From Scolanthus callimorphus (lineage: Eukaryota; Cnidaria; Anthozoa; Actiniaria; Edwardsiidae): a DNA stretch of 64,000 nucleotides. The position numbers were made by a program, and so were the translations under genes. Where the stretch lies: assembly GCA_033964015.1 (NCBI GenBank), contig JAWWUD010000053.1, forward strand, positions 1 to 64,000. Direction: 5' to 3'. How positions within the stretch are numbered: the stretch's first letter is position 1; each line of letters begins with the position of its first letter. The notes below the pieces were generated by a model. That model had not been told where the DNA came from and ran no database searches. It saw only the letters and a list, made by a program, of their open reading frames with translations. This document shows, piece by piece, positions 41,035 through 53,436 of this stretch.

Positions 41035-41779
41035 AGTACGTTCCCTGGTTTTTGTCCCATGGGTCATTCCACGTCAAATCGACCAAAGTCGTAAATTGAC
41101 CCTCTCCGATTTCCATAAAAATCACATTTTGAGTGCCTTTCAAGGTCAATAACAAGATTCCAAAATTTCAGCGTCAAGGACTTAATAGTTTTCGAGATAC
41201 AGGCACATGAAATTTGTCGACCACGCCCCTTTTGTATTTTTGCTGAGTGAAACTCCAATTTTGAGTGGCTGGCAACCCCACTAGCATCATAACAAGCCGC
41301 AAAAACGTATTTGTTTGGTAAACTGTACTACACACACTTCCCATAACAGCCATTAAAGCCACCCTATAAGTCTTTGAATGTGTTGTTTTTTCACGCCAAA
41401 CATCGGTCCAAAATGCATCTCATTATCTCAGGGTGATATTTTCTGTAAACTTTTTTTTACCAAATGTTACGTTTTTGTACAACATGCATTTTTATAATGT
41501 TATATGGGTGGTGAACAACCAGCAGTATGAGTGGTGACGACTTAGCGGGTTTGTTTCTGCTTATTTCGAGGCTTTTAAAACCGCACAGTGGCAAAAGTCC
41601 TAAAATTACCATATTTTTGGGCTTAAGAATCGGACGGTTGACAGTTAATGTAGACCGCGATATTTGAACTAGATATTCTTTCATCCTTATTTCTTACGTA
41701 TACAAATTCATAACACCTATGTCGAACTCCTTCACTGTCAAACAATCAGAGGAATAAATCATGGTTCGACAATGAAATT
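41035..41779 (+). repeat. Left inverted repeat of long-TIR element
   Basis: Inverse of 47503-48249; AT-rich and non-coding, with apparent ORFs shared by both arms being chance. Confidence 0.75.
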
Positions 41780-42860
41780 AACAACATTATGAAAAATTCG
41801 TTTTTAAAATATTTATGTAATGAATCAGATAAGGCAAGTATGACACCAAAACTCTTTCTTGTGTTCATGAATACTCCTTAGAACTCTACAGTTTAAAGTC
41901 TATATCATGTTGAAAGCCTTTTTATCTTGAGCACGGCCTGAGCTATGGAATGATGTGAACGAGTGCCAACGATTCTGTTTTCGGGCGATACCCGTTACTT
42001 AAATCAAATGTGACTCCCAGTTATTGCCTGCAGGGTAGCCCATACAGCATGATAGACGCTTGGCAGTACCACCAATGCCATCGCATGGGCTTTTCCCATG
42101 GCCAAGACAAAGATTTAGGAAGTTCTTATAATGTTTTATTGGCCCGAACAGCCGTACAAGGTTGTTTTTAGATATGGCATCACTGACGTAATCACGGAAT
42201 GGATCGTCATTGTATCGTGATGTTTCATACAGTCTGAATCACGCATGTGTTAAAGTGTTTGAGCTTATGTGATATTTATAAAACGAGCTGGAGTCCACCC
42301 TTGTACACCCATATGCGCTTTGAAGTGTCAAAATAGGCACTTCATCCGGGGTACCGTGTCTATAACTACAATATAGACACTCTTTAATTAAACATAAGTG
42401 TCTTCATCGTAGTTATAATCACGGCACGTGACCAATATAGGGTTCGCCCATTGGTCACAAACCTTATGAGATCAAGTGCACGATCCAGGGGTACAAATCA
42501 TACTTATCAACCTTAAAATAATATATTTCGCAAAGGAAAATAGGTAACATTTTGGAATTTCCTACACTTATTACTAAAAAGTGTATCTTACGTTCTACAA
42601 AAATTAACAGAAAAGAGCTAATGTAGAATTTTTCAGCGAATTTTCATTTCCGGAATTTGCGCTTAAATAAGTTGTAACGCGTAACACGACAGTCAATGAA
42701 AATTTCCTTGGCAGAGATCTAATTCGCAACATATCAACTTCCAGTACCACCTAAAATCGAAGTATTGTAGCTAAATAAATTATAGAAGTGCAATTTAGGG
42801 GCTATTACTTGCGGGAATCATAAATATAATGAAAAAAATACACAATACGCACGGTGTAAC

Positions 42861-43782
42861 GCTGTTTATTACTAAACATATTGCGATACAAAGCTCGCTC
42901 GACTAACAAACCGCAATATTCAAGTTTGAGTCCCAAAAAATTATATTTTGATGCTCATATGATGTACTTACTGTCAGACAAATTTCAGCTCCGTTTGTAG
43001 AAAAGTCGCTGTACAATTACATTAAATCCTCTACCCCGAACACAATTACGATACCGAGATTACATCCTTTCTAAAGTTACTGTTTTCGTTTCTATCATTT
43101 CTTCGAGCGCAACGTACGCGCTGCTTAAATTTGATGTGGCAGTTATAATTCTCGTGAAGAAGGTGTTCGATTGGTACCAAGCTTCCCTTGTTCCATGCAC
43201 AATAACTGCTACAATTTGATGTTTTCTGGAACCCCGAACACATATTTGATCCTTGAAAGCTTGGGTTTATTGTGGTGGTATCAGTTTACAGATGGGCTTC
43301 TTTGGACTGTACAACGATGCGTGCGACTAGCAAGGTCTTTCCGCGTATAACAGTCGCCATTTCTTTCTTCTTCAACCTGAAGTCCTTCGAGACAAATGTA
43401 TGGGGGGCTCCTTCTCAATCAGGGGCTCAAAACAATAGAACGAGAGGGACTGAGAACCCCTGATGTCGAAATATACCGGTGTCGCGTGATGAGTTGTTGT
43501 GTGACTTTCGCGGGAGTTCAACAACATGTGCAAGATGCGTTCGCTAAAAGTTGCATTATATTTACATATCTTAGAATTTGTCAATGTAATAAGCAAAATG
43601 AACTTTCCTTCCAATAAAATAAAGCGTTTTTAGTGTAAGAATTTTGCAATTTAATGTTTCTTTGTCATATTTCGCAACTATAACAAGACGCGTGACTGAC
43701 ACATGAGCTATGGCGAAATACCCGCGAAATTGGCGCAAATGCCAAGCATAAACATCTAGTAAGTAATCGGAACAACGCCATG
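42861..43782. other. Non-coding 5' part of the 4.3-kb transposon
   Basis: No supportable gene. It may include promoter or 5' exon sequence of the downstream transposase gene. Confidence 0.4.
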
Positions 43783-46480
43783 GAAGATTCATTAAGTTCA
43801 ATCGCACTTTGGAGGCAAAAGAAAGCGGAAGAGAAGAGAACAAAGAAAAAGAGCATTATGCCAAGAATCGGGAGAAAGAAGCGGAGAAAGCGAGAATAGA
43901 CAGCGTAATCCGAAGCCGACAAGGGAAACGCGAACATCCCTGAAAAAGGCTCGAAAGGCGGAATCATTAAAAGCCAAGCTTCAAAATGAAAAGGCGAAAA
44001 CGGAAGAAAAACGTCGGAAAGTCCGGGAGCGCGTTCGAAAATTCCGCGAAAACAGAAAGCTTGCTGAAGTCGCCGGACCGGAACCGGAAGTTGAACTTCG
44101 AACGCCAGCTTTTTCATCCCGAATGGCGAAAAAGAGAGCCAAGGATAAAGTTTCTCCGTCCCTTCCGAAAAGCCCTGCCAAAAAAGCAGAACTACTCCAA
44201 GACCTTGTAAACAGTCCGCAAACAAGGAAAACCTTAGAAAAGAAAGGTTTTCTGCGCCCTGAAGCTGAGAAAAACGAGACTGAAGCCATGAGGAGTCTGG
44301 TGCAGGACCTATCTGAAGGGCTATCTAAAGTGAAGAAAGCTAAAAGCGCCGATGAAAGGACCGCATATGCCGTTGCACGTTCCCTTGCATTTGGCTCTTC
44401 CGTGAAGAAAGGCAGACAGCAGAAACGAGTGGCGGAGCTTATTGGTATCAAGCGACAACAAGTGTCTAAAGCAATTAAGCACAGGGAGCGAGTTTTCAAA
44501 GGAGACGAGGCCTGCTGGCTGGTAACTAAACGGAAAGTGAGGTGTGATGCAGTTAAAGAAGAAGACAAGGAACTTATCTATAACTACTGGGCCCAACAAG
44601 CAAGCAGACCCACAGGATCAAAAAAGGATAGACTGCGGCAGCGAATCGGGAAAAAGGAGTACATAGAACATGCAAAGCATGTACTTGAAAAAACTGAAAC
44701 TGAATGTTTTCAAGAATTTAAACAACTTCATCCAGAGATACAAATTAAGCAGCGTCGTTTTCAGCAGCTCAAACCTTTTTTTGTCAAAGGTGCCAAGGAA
44801 AGAGACAGGCAGTCATGCTTGTGTAGGAAGCATGTTGAATGCAAAATCATGTTTGACAGCTGCATGAAGTTCCGAAAGGCCGCTGGAAATGAAACTGCTA
44901 GACAGTTTAGTTTCCTATGAGGCAGTTGACTCTACTTTGTGCCCTAAACTAGAAGGCTCTGAATATCACATGATGAAATGCTTGATGCGATCCTGTGATG
45001 ACTGTGGCACCCATCTCTTTCAGACTTCTGAAGAAGAAATGTCAGATCAAGTTATTCAGTGGAAGAGATACGATTATATATCATACACAGATAAATCAGG
45101 GGAGGAAAAGCGAAAGATCTCACTGGTCAATAAAGAGACGCCAGTCAAAGAGATGTTTGAGTACTTTATCAAGTTACTTCAGGATTATACCTATCATTCT
45201 TTTATGGCCAAGTGGCAGAAGGCACAGTTTGACAGTTTGGTATCAAATCTTCCTCTAAATCACATAATCTGCGTCCACGATTTCTCTGAAAACTATACAT
45301 GTAGATCACAGGATGAAATTCAGTCTGAGTACTTTGATGCCTTTAAGGTTTCTATTCATGTATCAGTTGTTTGGCGTCATTCTGACTTGGAAGTTGATGG
45401 CAAAGCAAGTTCAGCAGAACACCCAATTCTTATCAAGGAACACTTCTTTGCTTTGTCAGAGGACAATAGCCAGGACTACCACTTTGTCCACCACACACAA
45501 AATCTAATCCTTGATTACATGCGAAAGAACTGAACATAACCGTGGACAAGATTCATGAGTTCACTGATGGATGTGCAGGCCAATATAAGTCCAAGCATAC
45601 CTTTGGCGACTTGTCATGCTCTCTGTCTGATTTTGGATGTCAGATTGACCGGCACTTTTTTGAAACATCACATGCAAAAGGCGAACAAGATGCAGCAGGG
45701 GCCAACATCAAGCAACGTGCTGCTCTTGCTGTCCTCAGACGCAAAGCCACCATCCAATCTGCCAAGGATATGTACGAGTACCTAAAAAACGAGTTCTCTT
45801 CACCCACATCTTCAAACATCACCCTCAACAAGCGTGTCTACTTCTATATACCTGTAAAGGGTGAGGGTGCTGTGGACAGAAGTAGAGGGCGCGTTTTTAA
45901 AGAATTAAAGGGAATTAGGAAGATCCATTCAGTGAAGACCACTCCTGTCCAATGCAAGGTTTTCACAAGACAAAGAAGCTGCCTTTGCAAAGGGTGTCTT
46001 TTAGGCAAAGAATGTGATAACACAGACTACGCCGATGATTGGACAGAAGTGGAACTCTCTCGAGATGGAGATGTGGCTGTCACAAGGCAAAATCAGGAAT
46101 CAGTTGCTGTCAGAAGTACTGTCAATGCCATGGTGGACTTAGTACAATCTGGTAGTACTATCGCTATTGCTGCCGCTGATGATGTATCGTATGACTATTA
46201 TCTTTTTAAAGTGTCAAGTGATGGCGCTGTTGTTTTGGACACTGATGTTGTGGACAGTTATGACTGTGCATATCAGAAAGGTTCTCTCGTTTTTAAGGGT
46301 CATTTCTTCTTAAGAGATAACATGATTGACATGACATACAAACTGGACAATAAAGAGGCAATAGTGTATGCAAAGACTGTGAGAGCTCTCTGTGCAGACC
46401 TGAAGACCATCCAAAGACGGAGAAAAACTATCTTCCAGGTCACCATTCAGCAACATGAAAACATAATGGCATTTTTGTAA
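43783..46480 (+). pseudogene. DDE-like transposase of the 4.3-kb transposon, several frame breaks
   Basis: Best-preserved frames are about 43974-44920, 44889-45533 and 45542-46480. The N-terminal third is a basic coiled coil (KAKTEEKRRKVRERVRKFRE), then a helical DNA-binding-like region (KRVAELIGIKRQQVSKAI) and Cys pairs (CLCRKHVEC, RSCDDCG). An RNase H-like core follows: HDFSENY (about 45277), EFTDGCAGQYKSK (about 45558) and SHAKGEQDAAGANIK (about 45668), which fit D, D and E/D positions. A CLCKGCLLGKEC cluster is near 45980. Breaks at about 43850, 44900 and 45530 look like one-base indels. Homologues appear common in marine invertebrates; superfamily not recognised. Confidence 0.6.
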
Positions 46481-46748
46481 CAAATATTTGTAAATAGATT
46501 CTTTTTTGCTAAGTATATCACCCAAATACAGAGATATTGTATAATGACCACGCCCGCAATGCATTGTGGGTATCTATAAAATTAAAGGAATTTGCACTTT
46601 TAAAAGTCGAAATGCTTATAATTATACATTTAAAGTATAACTATATGCAAAAGAATGATATTCTATTGGTTAATTTGCATTTTAAGAAGACATGATATTT
46701 TACCCTATGTTACGCCTTTGTACCCCTGGATCATGCACTTGATCATGA

Positions 46749-47502
46749 ATAATTCATGAATTTTAGAACTGATTTTCTGAAATAGGATGAAGCGTGGCTT
46801 GACTGTTGATCAAGTTGTAGGCCTGCGCAGCTTCCTGTTAAATTAAGCGGAAGATCTCAAAAAGTCGAACAGGACAACCTTACCTCTCCTTTGTTTTACA
46901 TTTGTTAAATAAGCGGATTGCCCTTTCGCAGCAGTAAAGTGTCGAGTGTCTTGTTTTTGAGTTTTCTTCTCGTTTCGATTGGCTGGGCATCGCGACATTG
47001 CTGTTCCAGCCAATCAAATTGTACACAAAAATCAAACCAAATGATTTTTACTTGGGATTAGTCCTGCAGTCGTCAGTGTTTTCTTGGTTCAAGGCTAAAC
47101 GCAAATCGTAATTACTTTGTTTCCCTTGGATGCTTCATGAATGGGGTTTCCTTCTGATTTGGCTAATCTGCGAAATCTGTCTAATATGATTATTATCTAA
47201 TATCTATATTTTGCTCGCAATAATATTACAAATGAAGAGTCCAAGGTAACTTTCGCCTGTTAATTGCTATACATTGACGTGGTAATCAAGAAAATCAATC
47301 TTTTTCAGTTTTCAGAGTGAAATTAACGCTTTTTGTTTATTTATTTTTAATTAATTCATTTCTACGGTGCAATGCTATGTCACCAAGATTGTTTACATGA
47401 TATAATATGAAAAACTAAAAAGAAATCCCAATACCTGCAAAAATTCTAAAATTAGTTCTATTAATATATGTCTTTGCTGCATTTCCATTTCATACCACGG
47501 TC
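46749..47502. other. Interior of the long-TIR element, right part
   Basis: Non-coding. With 41780-42465 it forms the split interior of the host element. The left part holds a small hairpin around TATAACTAC and GTAGTTATA at 42360-42420. Confidence 0.5.
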
Positions 47503-48249
47503 AATTTCATTGTCGAACCATGGATTATTCCTCTGATTGTTTGGCAGTGAAGGAGTTCGACATAGGTGTTACTAATTTGTATACGTACGAAATAAGACAA
47601 AAGAATATCTAGTTCAAATATCGCGATCTACATTAACTGTCAACCATCCGATTCTTAAGGCCGAAAATATGGTAATTTTAGGACTTTTGCCACTGTGCGT
47701 TTTTAAAAGCCTCGAAATAAGCAGAAACAAATCCGCTAAGTCGTCACCACTAATACTGCTGGTTGTTCACCACCCATATAACATTATAAGAATGCATGTT
47801 GTACAAAAAAGTAACATTTGGTAAAAAAAATATTTACAGAAAACTCACCCTGAGATAATGAGATGCATTTTGGACCGATGTTTGGCGTGAAAAAACAACA
47901 CATTCAAAGACTTATAGGGTGGCTTTAATGGCTGTTATGGGAAGTGTGAGTAGTACAGTTTACCAAACAAATATGTTTTTGCGGCTTGTTATGATGCGAG
48001 TGCGGTTGCCAGCCACTCAAAATTGGAGTTTTACTCAGCAAAAATACAAAAGGGGCGTGGCCGACAAATTTCATGTGTCTGTAACTCGAAAACTATTAAG
48101 TCCCTGACGCTGAAATTTTGGATTCTTGTTATTGACCTTGAAAGGCACTCAAAATGTGATTTTTATGGAAATCGGAGAGGGTCAATTTACGGCATTGGTC
48201 GATTTGACGTGGAATGACCCCCATGGGTTTTATCCAGGGTTTTCGTACT
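47503..48249 (-). repeat. Right inverted repeat of long-TIR element
   Basis: Inverse of 41035-41779. Confidence 0.75.
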
Positions 48250-48562
48250 GGGCAGTGTATCATAAATTGTATTTTTCTAGGCTAATGCAGAGTAACGTTT
48301 CATTTTGTAACTGCACTTTAATCACTTATAATTCGTTGTAAGCTTTGCATCGGTACCTTTCACAGTACAAGTACAAGTACCTTTCACAGTACAAGGTGGC
48401 TTTAGTTTATACTACGCTCCGGTTAACGGAAAATATTGTATTGTTTATACTATTATTGTATTTGTAGTTCGCAGGACCTGAGTGTCTGTAAGTTAGTAAA
48501 TTATATAATTTATTTGTAAATAACTGAGCACTCACACTCGCACTCTTCATGTGAATAAAATA

Positions 48563-48659
48563 CGCTGGTTCACGTCCATAAGGCCCCAGCACGAGTCACA
48601 CTCAATATGCTTTGTGTTGTTCCTTGCGCTTTAGCGCGCGGCGAAGGGTAGGAATGAAT
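48563..48659 (+). repeat. 97-bp direct repeat, copy 2
   Basis: Same orientation and sequence as 40631-40727. It likely marks the true 3' end of the DIRS/Ngaro element. Confidence 0.8.
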
Positions 48660-48796
48660 CAATCGAACGATTGGTGTTCGATTAAGTTTGATTAGTTAGG
48701 CCCAGGCTAGATCTATACGTGTCAATGCAGCATTATATAAACTATTTGGGGTCGTAGCTTTTGGGTCGTAGCTTTTGGGTCGTAGGTCCTAGGTCT
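48660..48796. repeat. Short tandem repeat next to MULE-like element
   Basis: GGGTCGTAGCTTTT is repeated two to three times at 48750-48785; otherwise non-coding. Confidence 0.5.
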
Positions 48797-50572
48797 ATGG
48801 TGGCCCATCGCTGCCACAACGAAATATCCCTGATCGGTTCATTTTTTTGTGCAAAACCAACTATTGCTATATTAAAATAAAATAAAAACAAACTAATTTC
48901 GAATTAAAAGTGAATTGAAATTCATAATTCATTTAAACGCAAAACTAAAATCAAATTCAAAGTAAATTCAAAGCAAAACAAAAGTAAAATCAAAATCACT
49001 TCAAAAGTAAATCTAAATTCAAAGTTGAAGTCAATTCAAAATTAATTTCAAAGTAAAACTAAAATCAATTCCGAAGTAAATTCAAAGTAAAACAAAGTAA
49101 AATCAAAATCACTTCAAAAGTAAATCTAAATTCAAAGTTGAAGTCAATTCAAAATTAATTTCAAAGTAAAACTAAATCAAATTCAAACTAAAATATAAGT
49201 TAAATCAAATCAAAAGTCAAGTCAAAAGTAAATGCAAAATCAGTTTCAAAGTAAAAGTAATCACAAATCTAGGAGAGTTTAAAAGTAAATAAAAAATCAA
49301 TTCAAAGTAAAACTTAAATCGAATCAAAAGTGAATTTAAAATCATTTCAAAAGTAAAACGAAAGTGTTTTTAAAAATGTAGCAGCCCATCGCTGCCATAG
49401 ACCATGATGCATTGCGAGAATCAAGCACTCTGAGTAGACTGAGTACGAGATATGCTGGCGGCCATTGCAGCTATGTTCAGGTTGAAACTTTCGGCCAATA
49501 TTTCTTTGGAAGAATTGCCATAAAAGCGTCCAAAACTATTTGTGACGACTAGAAACTTGAAACAGGCACTCGATGTAAGTACAATAGACTTAAAGGAGCT
49601 GAGGTTTCAAGGAAGTCGCTACTTTATATCCCCCGTATGGCTGGAGTATCGGATAATTCGGTGGATCAAAATAGAAATAGAAGAAGTCTTATTCCAGTTG
49701 GATTGAGGAAGGTCGCATTTTGACTGAGGGAGACGTATCCCACTTTGGAATTTGCTGCAGATACATGATTATATCTCATGAAGCCCAAACTTGCATCCGG
49801 CGAGTATTATAAACTGGGCAAAAAAATGCCCCTGGAAAAGTACCAGATGGAAATAAGATGACTTGTATAATAAACTTAACATGATTCATTTGCAAGGTTT
49901 ATGGTTTTACTAAATACACAGATTTATACACTGGCTACAAGCCGATGTTGTTGTGTTTCTTGCATTTACCTTCAGATAAAGGGGCATTGCCATTGTTTAT
50001 TTGCATCCCCTATGGATTAACCCCTTTTTAAACATGTCTAAAATCTCATTCCAACTGGTCAGACATTCATTTTTGGGGGTGATACGGTTCTAATCGAAGT
50101 GTCCTATGGATAATAGGACAAAACTTCCTTTTAACACCAAATTAATATCCAAGGGGGGGGGGGGGGGGGAGATTAAATGACCCTATCAAACAAACTTGTA
50201 TGTGTTTACCTTAGATTGGTCAATGGACCAAAAAAGCAAAACATGAAGTTCCATTCAAGCTACATCAAACATTTTACACTTTATCAAGGACTGCAGTGCA
50301 TGATTTTTAATGGTCAAGCTTATAATCTTTGTAGCAAGTGCAAAGAGAGAGAGTGAGTGGGTGGGTGGATCGGGGAAGTGGAGATGAGAATTGAAACTTC
50401 CCTACTAACAGAGGCCTCTTTCGAAACCTGATACACAAGATTGGGTGAACCAGGCTGCAACACATTATCCACCATGGCCTACAGAGCTCCCTTTGTAGTA
50501 TATACAGCTATTTAAGTAAATGTTGTTGGAGTGCACACAAGCATGCTACAGGGCCAATTTAGTAAAAATTAT

Positions 50573-50813
50573 GTTTCGAATTCTCTAATCTACCGCTGAA
50601 TAGGCATCGGCGGCGCATAAATACAGCGAGAGCCTCGGTTTGAAGTAGAAAAAGTTGTGAATACCAAAGAGAAACTGATGAAGCTTGAATGGAGACAATA
50701 GACAAAACTTTTTGGACTCGTTGGTATTCGCAACTTTCGGGTTCAAATCGAGGCTCCCACTGTATTTATGCGCCGTTGATGCCTATTCAGCTGTAGATTA
50801 GAGAATTTGAAAC
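50573..50813. mobile_element. Fold-back MITE, 241 bp, nested in the MULE-like element
   Basis: Left arm GTTTCGAATTCTCTAATCTA and right arm TAGATTAGAGAATTTGAAAC, with CGCATAAATACAG and its inverse further in. The arms span nearly the entire element. Confidence 0.7.
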
Positions 50814-51126
50814 TGGACTATTGATAATAACATGCTTGACATGTGCTAGAGGTGAGATATCTACAAATATTCTTCTTGCTTTGTTAGCTCTTATGCTGTG
50901 TGTGTACGCTTGAGTGCTCTACCAACAACATTTTTTGCAATAGCTGTATGAATGTGTCACAAGTTGAGGGCAGGCTGGCTATTAGTAGTATAAAGTTCAT
51001 CAAAAAATGTTTGATGAAGGTAAACCTGCCCCCTCCTTCCCTCTCTATGAGCTATGCCATGCCTTCTGCATGATATGCGAATGATACATTTGATTTCTTG
51101 TTAAAACATGTATTTTCGTGGTTTTA

Positions 51127-51296
51127 GTTAAGCAATAAAAGTACTTTCCGCGTGCTCTCTGGTTTCTTACAAACACGAGGGGGATGCTGGGAGAACTGAT
51201 CAAAACTTGAAAGATGCGGCTCGTGTCTTTCAAGTTTTATCAGTTCGACCAACATTCCCCAACATTCACATGGAAAGTACTTTTATTGCTTTTAAC
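51127..51296. repeat. 170-bp hairpin repeat
   Basis: GTTAAGCAATAAAAGTACTT at the left and AAGTACTTTTATTGC at the right, with AACTTGAAAG and CTTTCAAGTT around the loop. Probably another fold-back element. Confidence 0.65.
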
Positions 51297-51753
51297 CAAT
51301 CAGAATGCGCACATTCACATATAAAATAGGTGTTATTTTCTAAAAAGTTTTACACTAGTGTTTTCGTTAATAACTATCAGCTACATTGTGATAGATATGG
51401 AGAAGCATAACCAATCACATTGCTCATTATTCAGGTATCCCAGTAGTGAAGTAAACAAAATGAAAAACAAAGAAATATATGGGCAAATACATCAAGTCGA
51501 GGCTGGACGGGCATCCATGCCCATCCAGTCTCGTTTTGATGTATTTTGCCATACATTTCTTGCAAAAAAAAGAAGCCAGAATATGAAGTTTTGAAAATTC
51601 ATATCTCAGTCAGCATTGGGCAATTCCAGAAAATATATGTATCCCCACCACAGGCGGCACTAGTTTTTGACCCCCTATGCATCCAGAATTTCCAAAATGG
51701 CTTATCCCCCATGCATATAGAATTCCTGAGAGGTTAACCTAGCCTCCAGCTTC

Positions 51754-51786
<33 letters not shown>

Positions 51787-53436
51787 ATGCAGGCAGAATT
51801 TCCAAATGACCCTGGGGTGCATATATTTACTGGAATTGCCCATTTAAGTAATCTTCACCAAACTTTGCAATTGTTCTAATACGGATGTGTAGAATTGAAT
51901 GCTGGATTTCATTTTCTGATAACTATTAAATATTATTAATCATTTTGCATGATAATACAAATAAAATCTTTAAAATTCAGATGCATTTAAAGAAGTCAAG
52001 ACTGGATGTATACCCAGGCTCTCGATATACTCTCAAGCTATGTCCATTTAGTTCTTTGCATTAAATTTTTTAATATGTAGAAAGTTTCCGTCTCTGGAAA
52101 CTACCATATGCCTTGTTATTATTAGAGATCCTCTATATAAAGAGAGTGCACGTTGTTGGTGCCAATGAGCAGAACAGTACAAGAGTGAAAAATTCAAGAG
52201 TCAAAACAATAAACTTGGGGACTAGGCAAGATATATTTTACTTAAAGGCAGCCTGTAACGATATGTGCATGCTCAAGGAGCAATCACAAAATGTTCGTAA
52301 CTCGAATTATGAGCGCATGGCGAGGAGCTGAATTTGCTCAATTTTTAAACGTGTGCTTTTGAAAAATGTAATAAAATTGCTCAAGATCAAATAATTACTA
52401 TAATTCCGAAGAATGCATTGACGATTGTCAATAATCCACGCAGGTTTTTAAAATCAAGTGGATTGTTTTGTGGCAGAAGGCTCATTGGCCCACATGTTTT
52501 CTCTAAATTGAACATTGAACTGCATCCTTATGACTGAATCTAAAACGTTCACATTGGTAGAGAATTTGTAATGTCTCATGTCTAGCAAGTTATTATCGAT
52601 TCTATTTCTCATTCTCTCATATTTTTTACTAAATTGGCCCTGCAGCGTGGTCGTGTGCTCAAACAACATTTATTTCAATAGCTGTATACTACAAAGTGAG
52701 CTTTGAGGCCATCCAATCCAATCTTGTCTATCAGGTTTCGAAGGAGGCCTCACTAGTATGTTTCAATATTGTCATCTCCCCATCCCCCATCCCCCATCCC
52801 CCAGCCGACCCAACCACTCTCCCTTTGCACTTGGGACCATTCCATTTTTTTACTTGACCCCCCAGAAAATTGCCCGTGTGACTGAAATTTATGAATACAA
52901 CAGGCTTGGTTTGGTTTGGGGGGGGGGGGGGGGAGGGGGGGGAGAGGGGGGGGGGCAATAGCAAATTTCCTCCAGCAAATACAGTAATTAATGTATGGGA
53001 AAATCTCCCAAGAAAGGGGGACCTTGGCCCCCTGCCCCCTCTCCCCCTGGCTACGCCCCTGTCCCTCAGAAAATTGGGAACTATCGTCAATTCACACAGC
53101 AGCAATCTTGGATTTTTTCTTACAGAAATGACTATGCGTGGGTGAGCTTACACGCTTGGCCTCACTTTCATGCCAGCTTCGCTGTATTAGAAAATCCAAG
53201 ATGGCTGCCGTGTGACAAAGGCAAAATAGAAGCCAAAATTCTTGTCAATAGGCCTGAATATGTCCAAACAAGCAGGTATTGTCCATTAACACCCCTCGTA
53301 AATCAGGTTTCAGAACCCCATGGAAAAAATTGTCAATAGGTGGTATATGTACTAGCTATAAATGTATAAATCTGTTTATTAGTAAAATCATTAAATCTTT
53401 TGTGCTGAGAGAGGCAGCAGTTTATCAACATCTGAA
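51297..53436. other. Interior and inner right arm of the MULE-like element
   Basis: No gene. Contains poly-C (51757-51786) and poly-G (52918-52953) tracts, a small palindrome GGATGGGCATGGATGCCCGTCC-like at 51505-51530, and the diverged inner arm from about 52625. Apparent ORFs over G/C tracts are low-complexity artefacts. Confidence 0.55.

Larger units (their letters stand above)
42470..46744. mobile_element. 4.3-kb DNA transposon of unassigned superfamily, ATGA target duplication
   Basis: Short inverted ends: GATCAAGTGCACGATCCAGG plus GGTACAAA at the left and its near-inverse at 46716-46744. ATGA stands on both sides (42466-42469 and 46745-46748). It contains one rightward gene for a large DDE-like protein. 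A 4-bp duplication recalls Sola-type elements, but the family could not be confirmed. Confidence 0.65.
41035..48249. mobile_element. Long-TIR DNA element inserted in the DIRS/Ngaro repeat region
   Basis: Inverted repeats of about 745 bp: 41035-41779 and 47503-48249. Each has GGGTCATTCCACGTCAAATC near its outer edge and TGGTTCGACAATGAAATT at its inner edge, with several percent divergence by eye. The outermost 25 bp (AGTACG and CCCTGG) match less well, so the exact end is unsure, and no target duplication longer than GG is seen. No ORF of its own was recognised; it appears non-autonomous. Confidence 0.7.

Noticed and set aside
41174..41362. Matching 62-64-residue ORFs in both arms of the long-TIR element (also 47919-48217)
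   Set aside because: They are simply the same inverted-repeat DNA read twice, with no conserved domain.
43986..44210. Separate basic protein upstream of the transposase
   Set aside because: It is a shifted reading of the transposase N-terminal coiled coil.
52731..53339. Pro/Gly-rich ORFs on both strands
   Set aside because: They run over poly-G and CCCCAT simple sequence inside a non-coding element.
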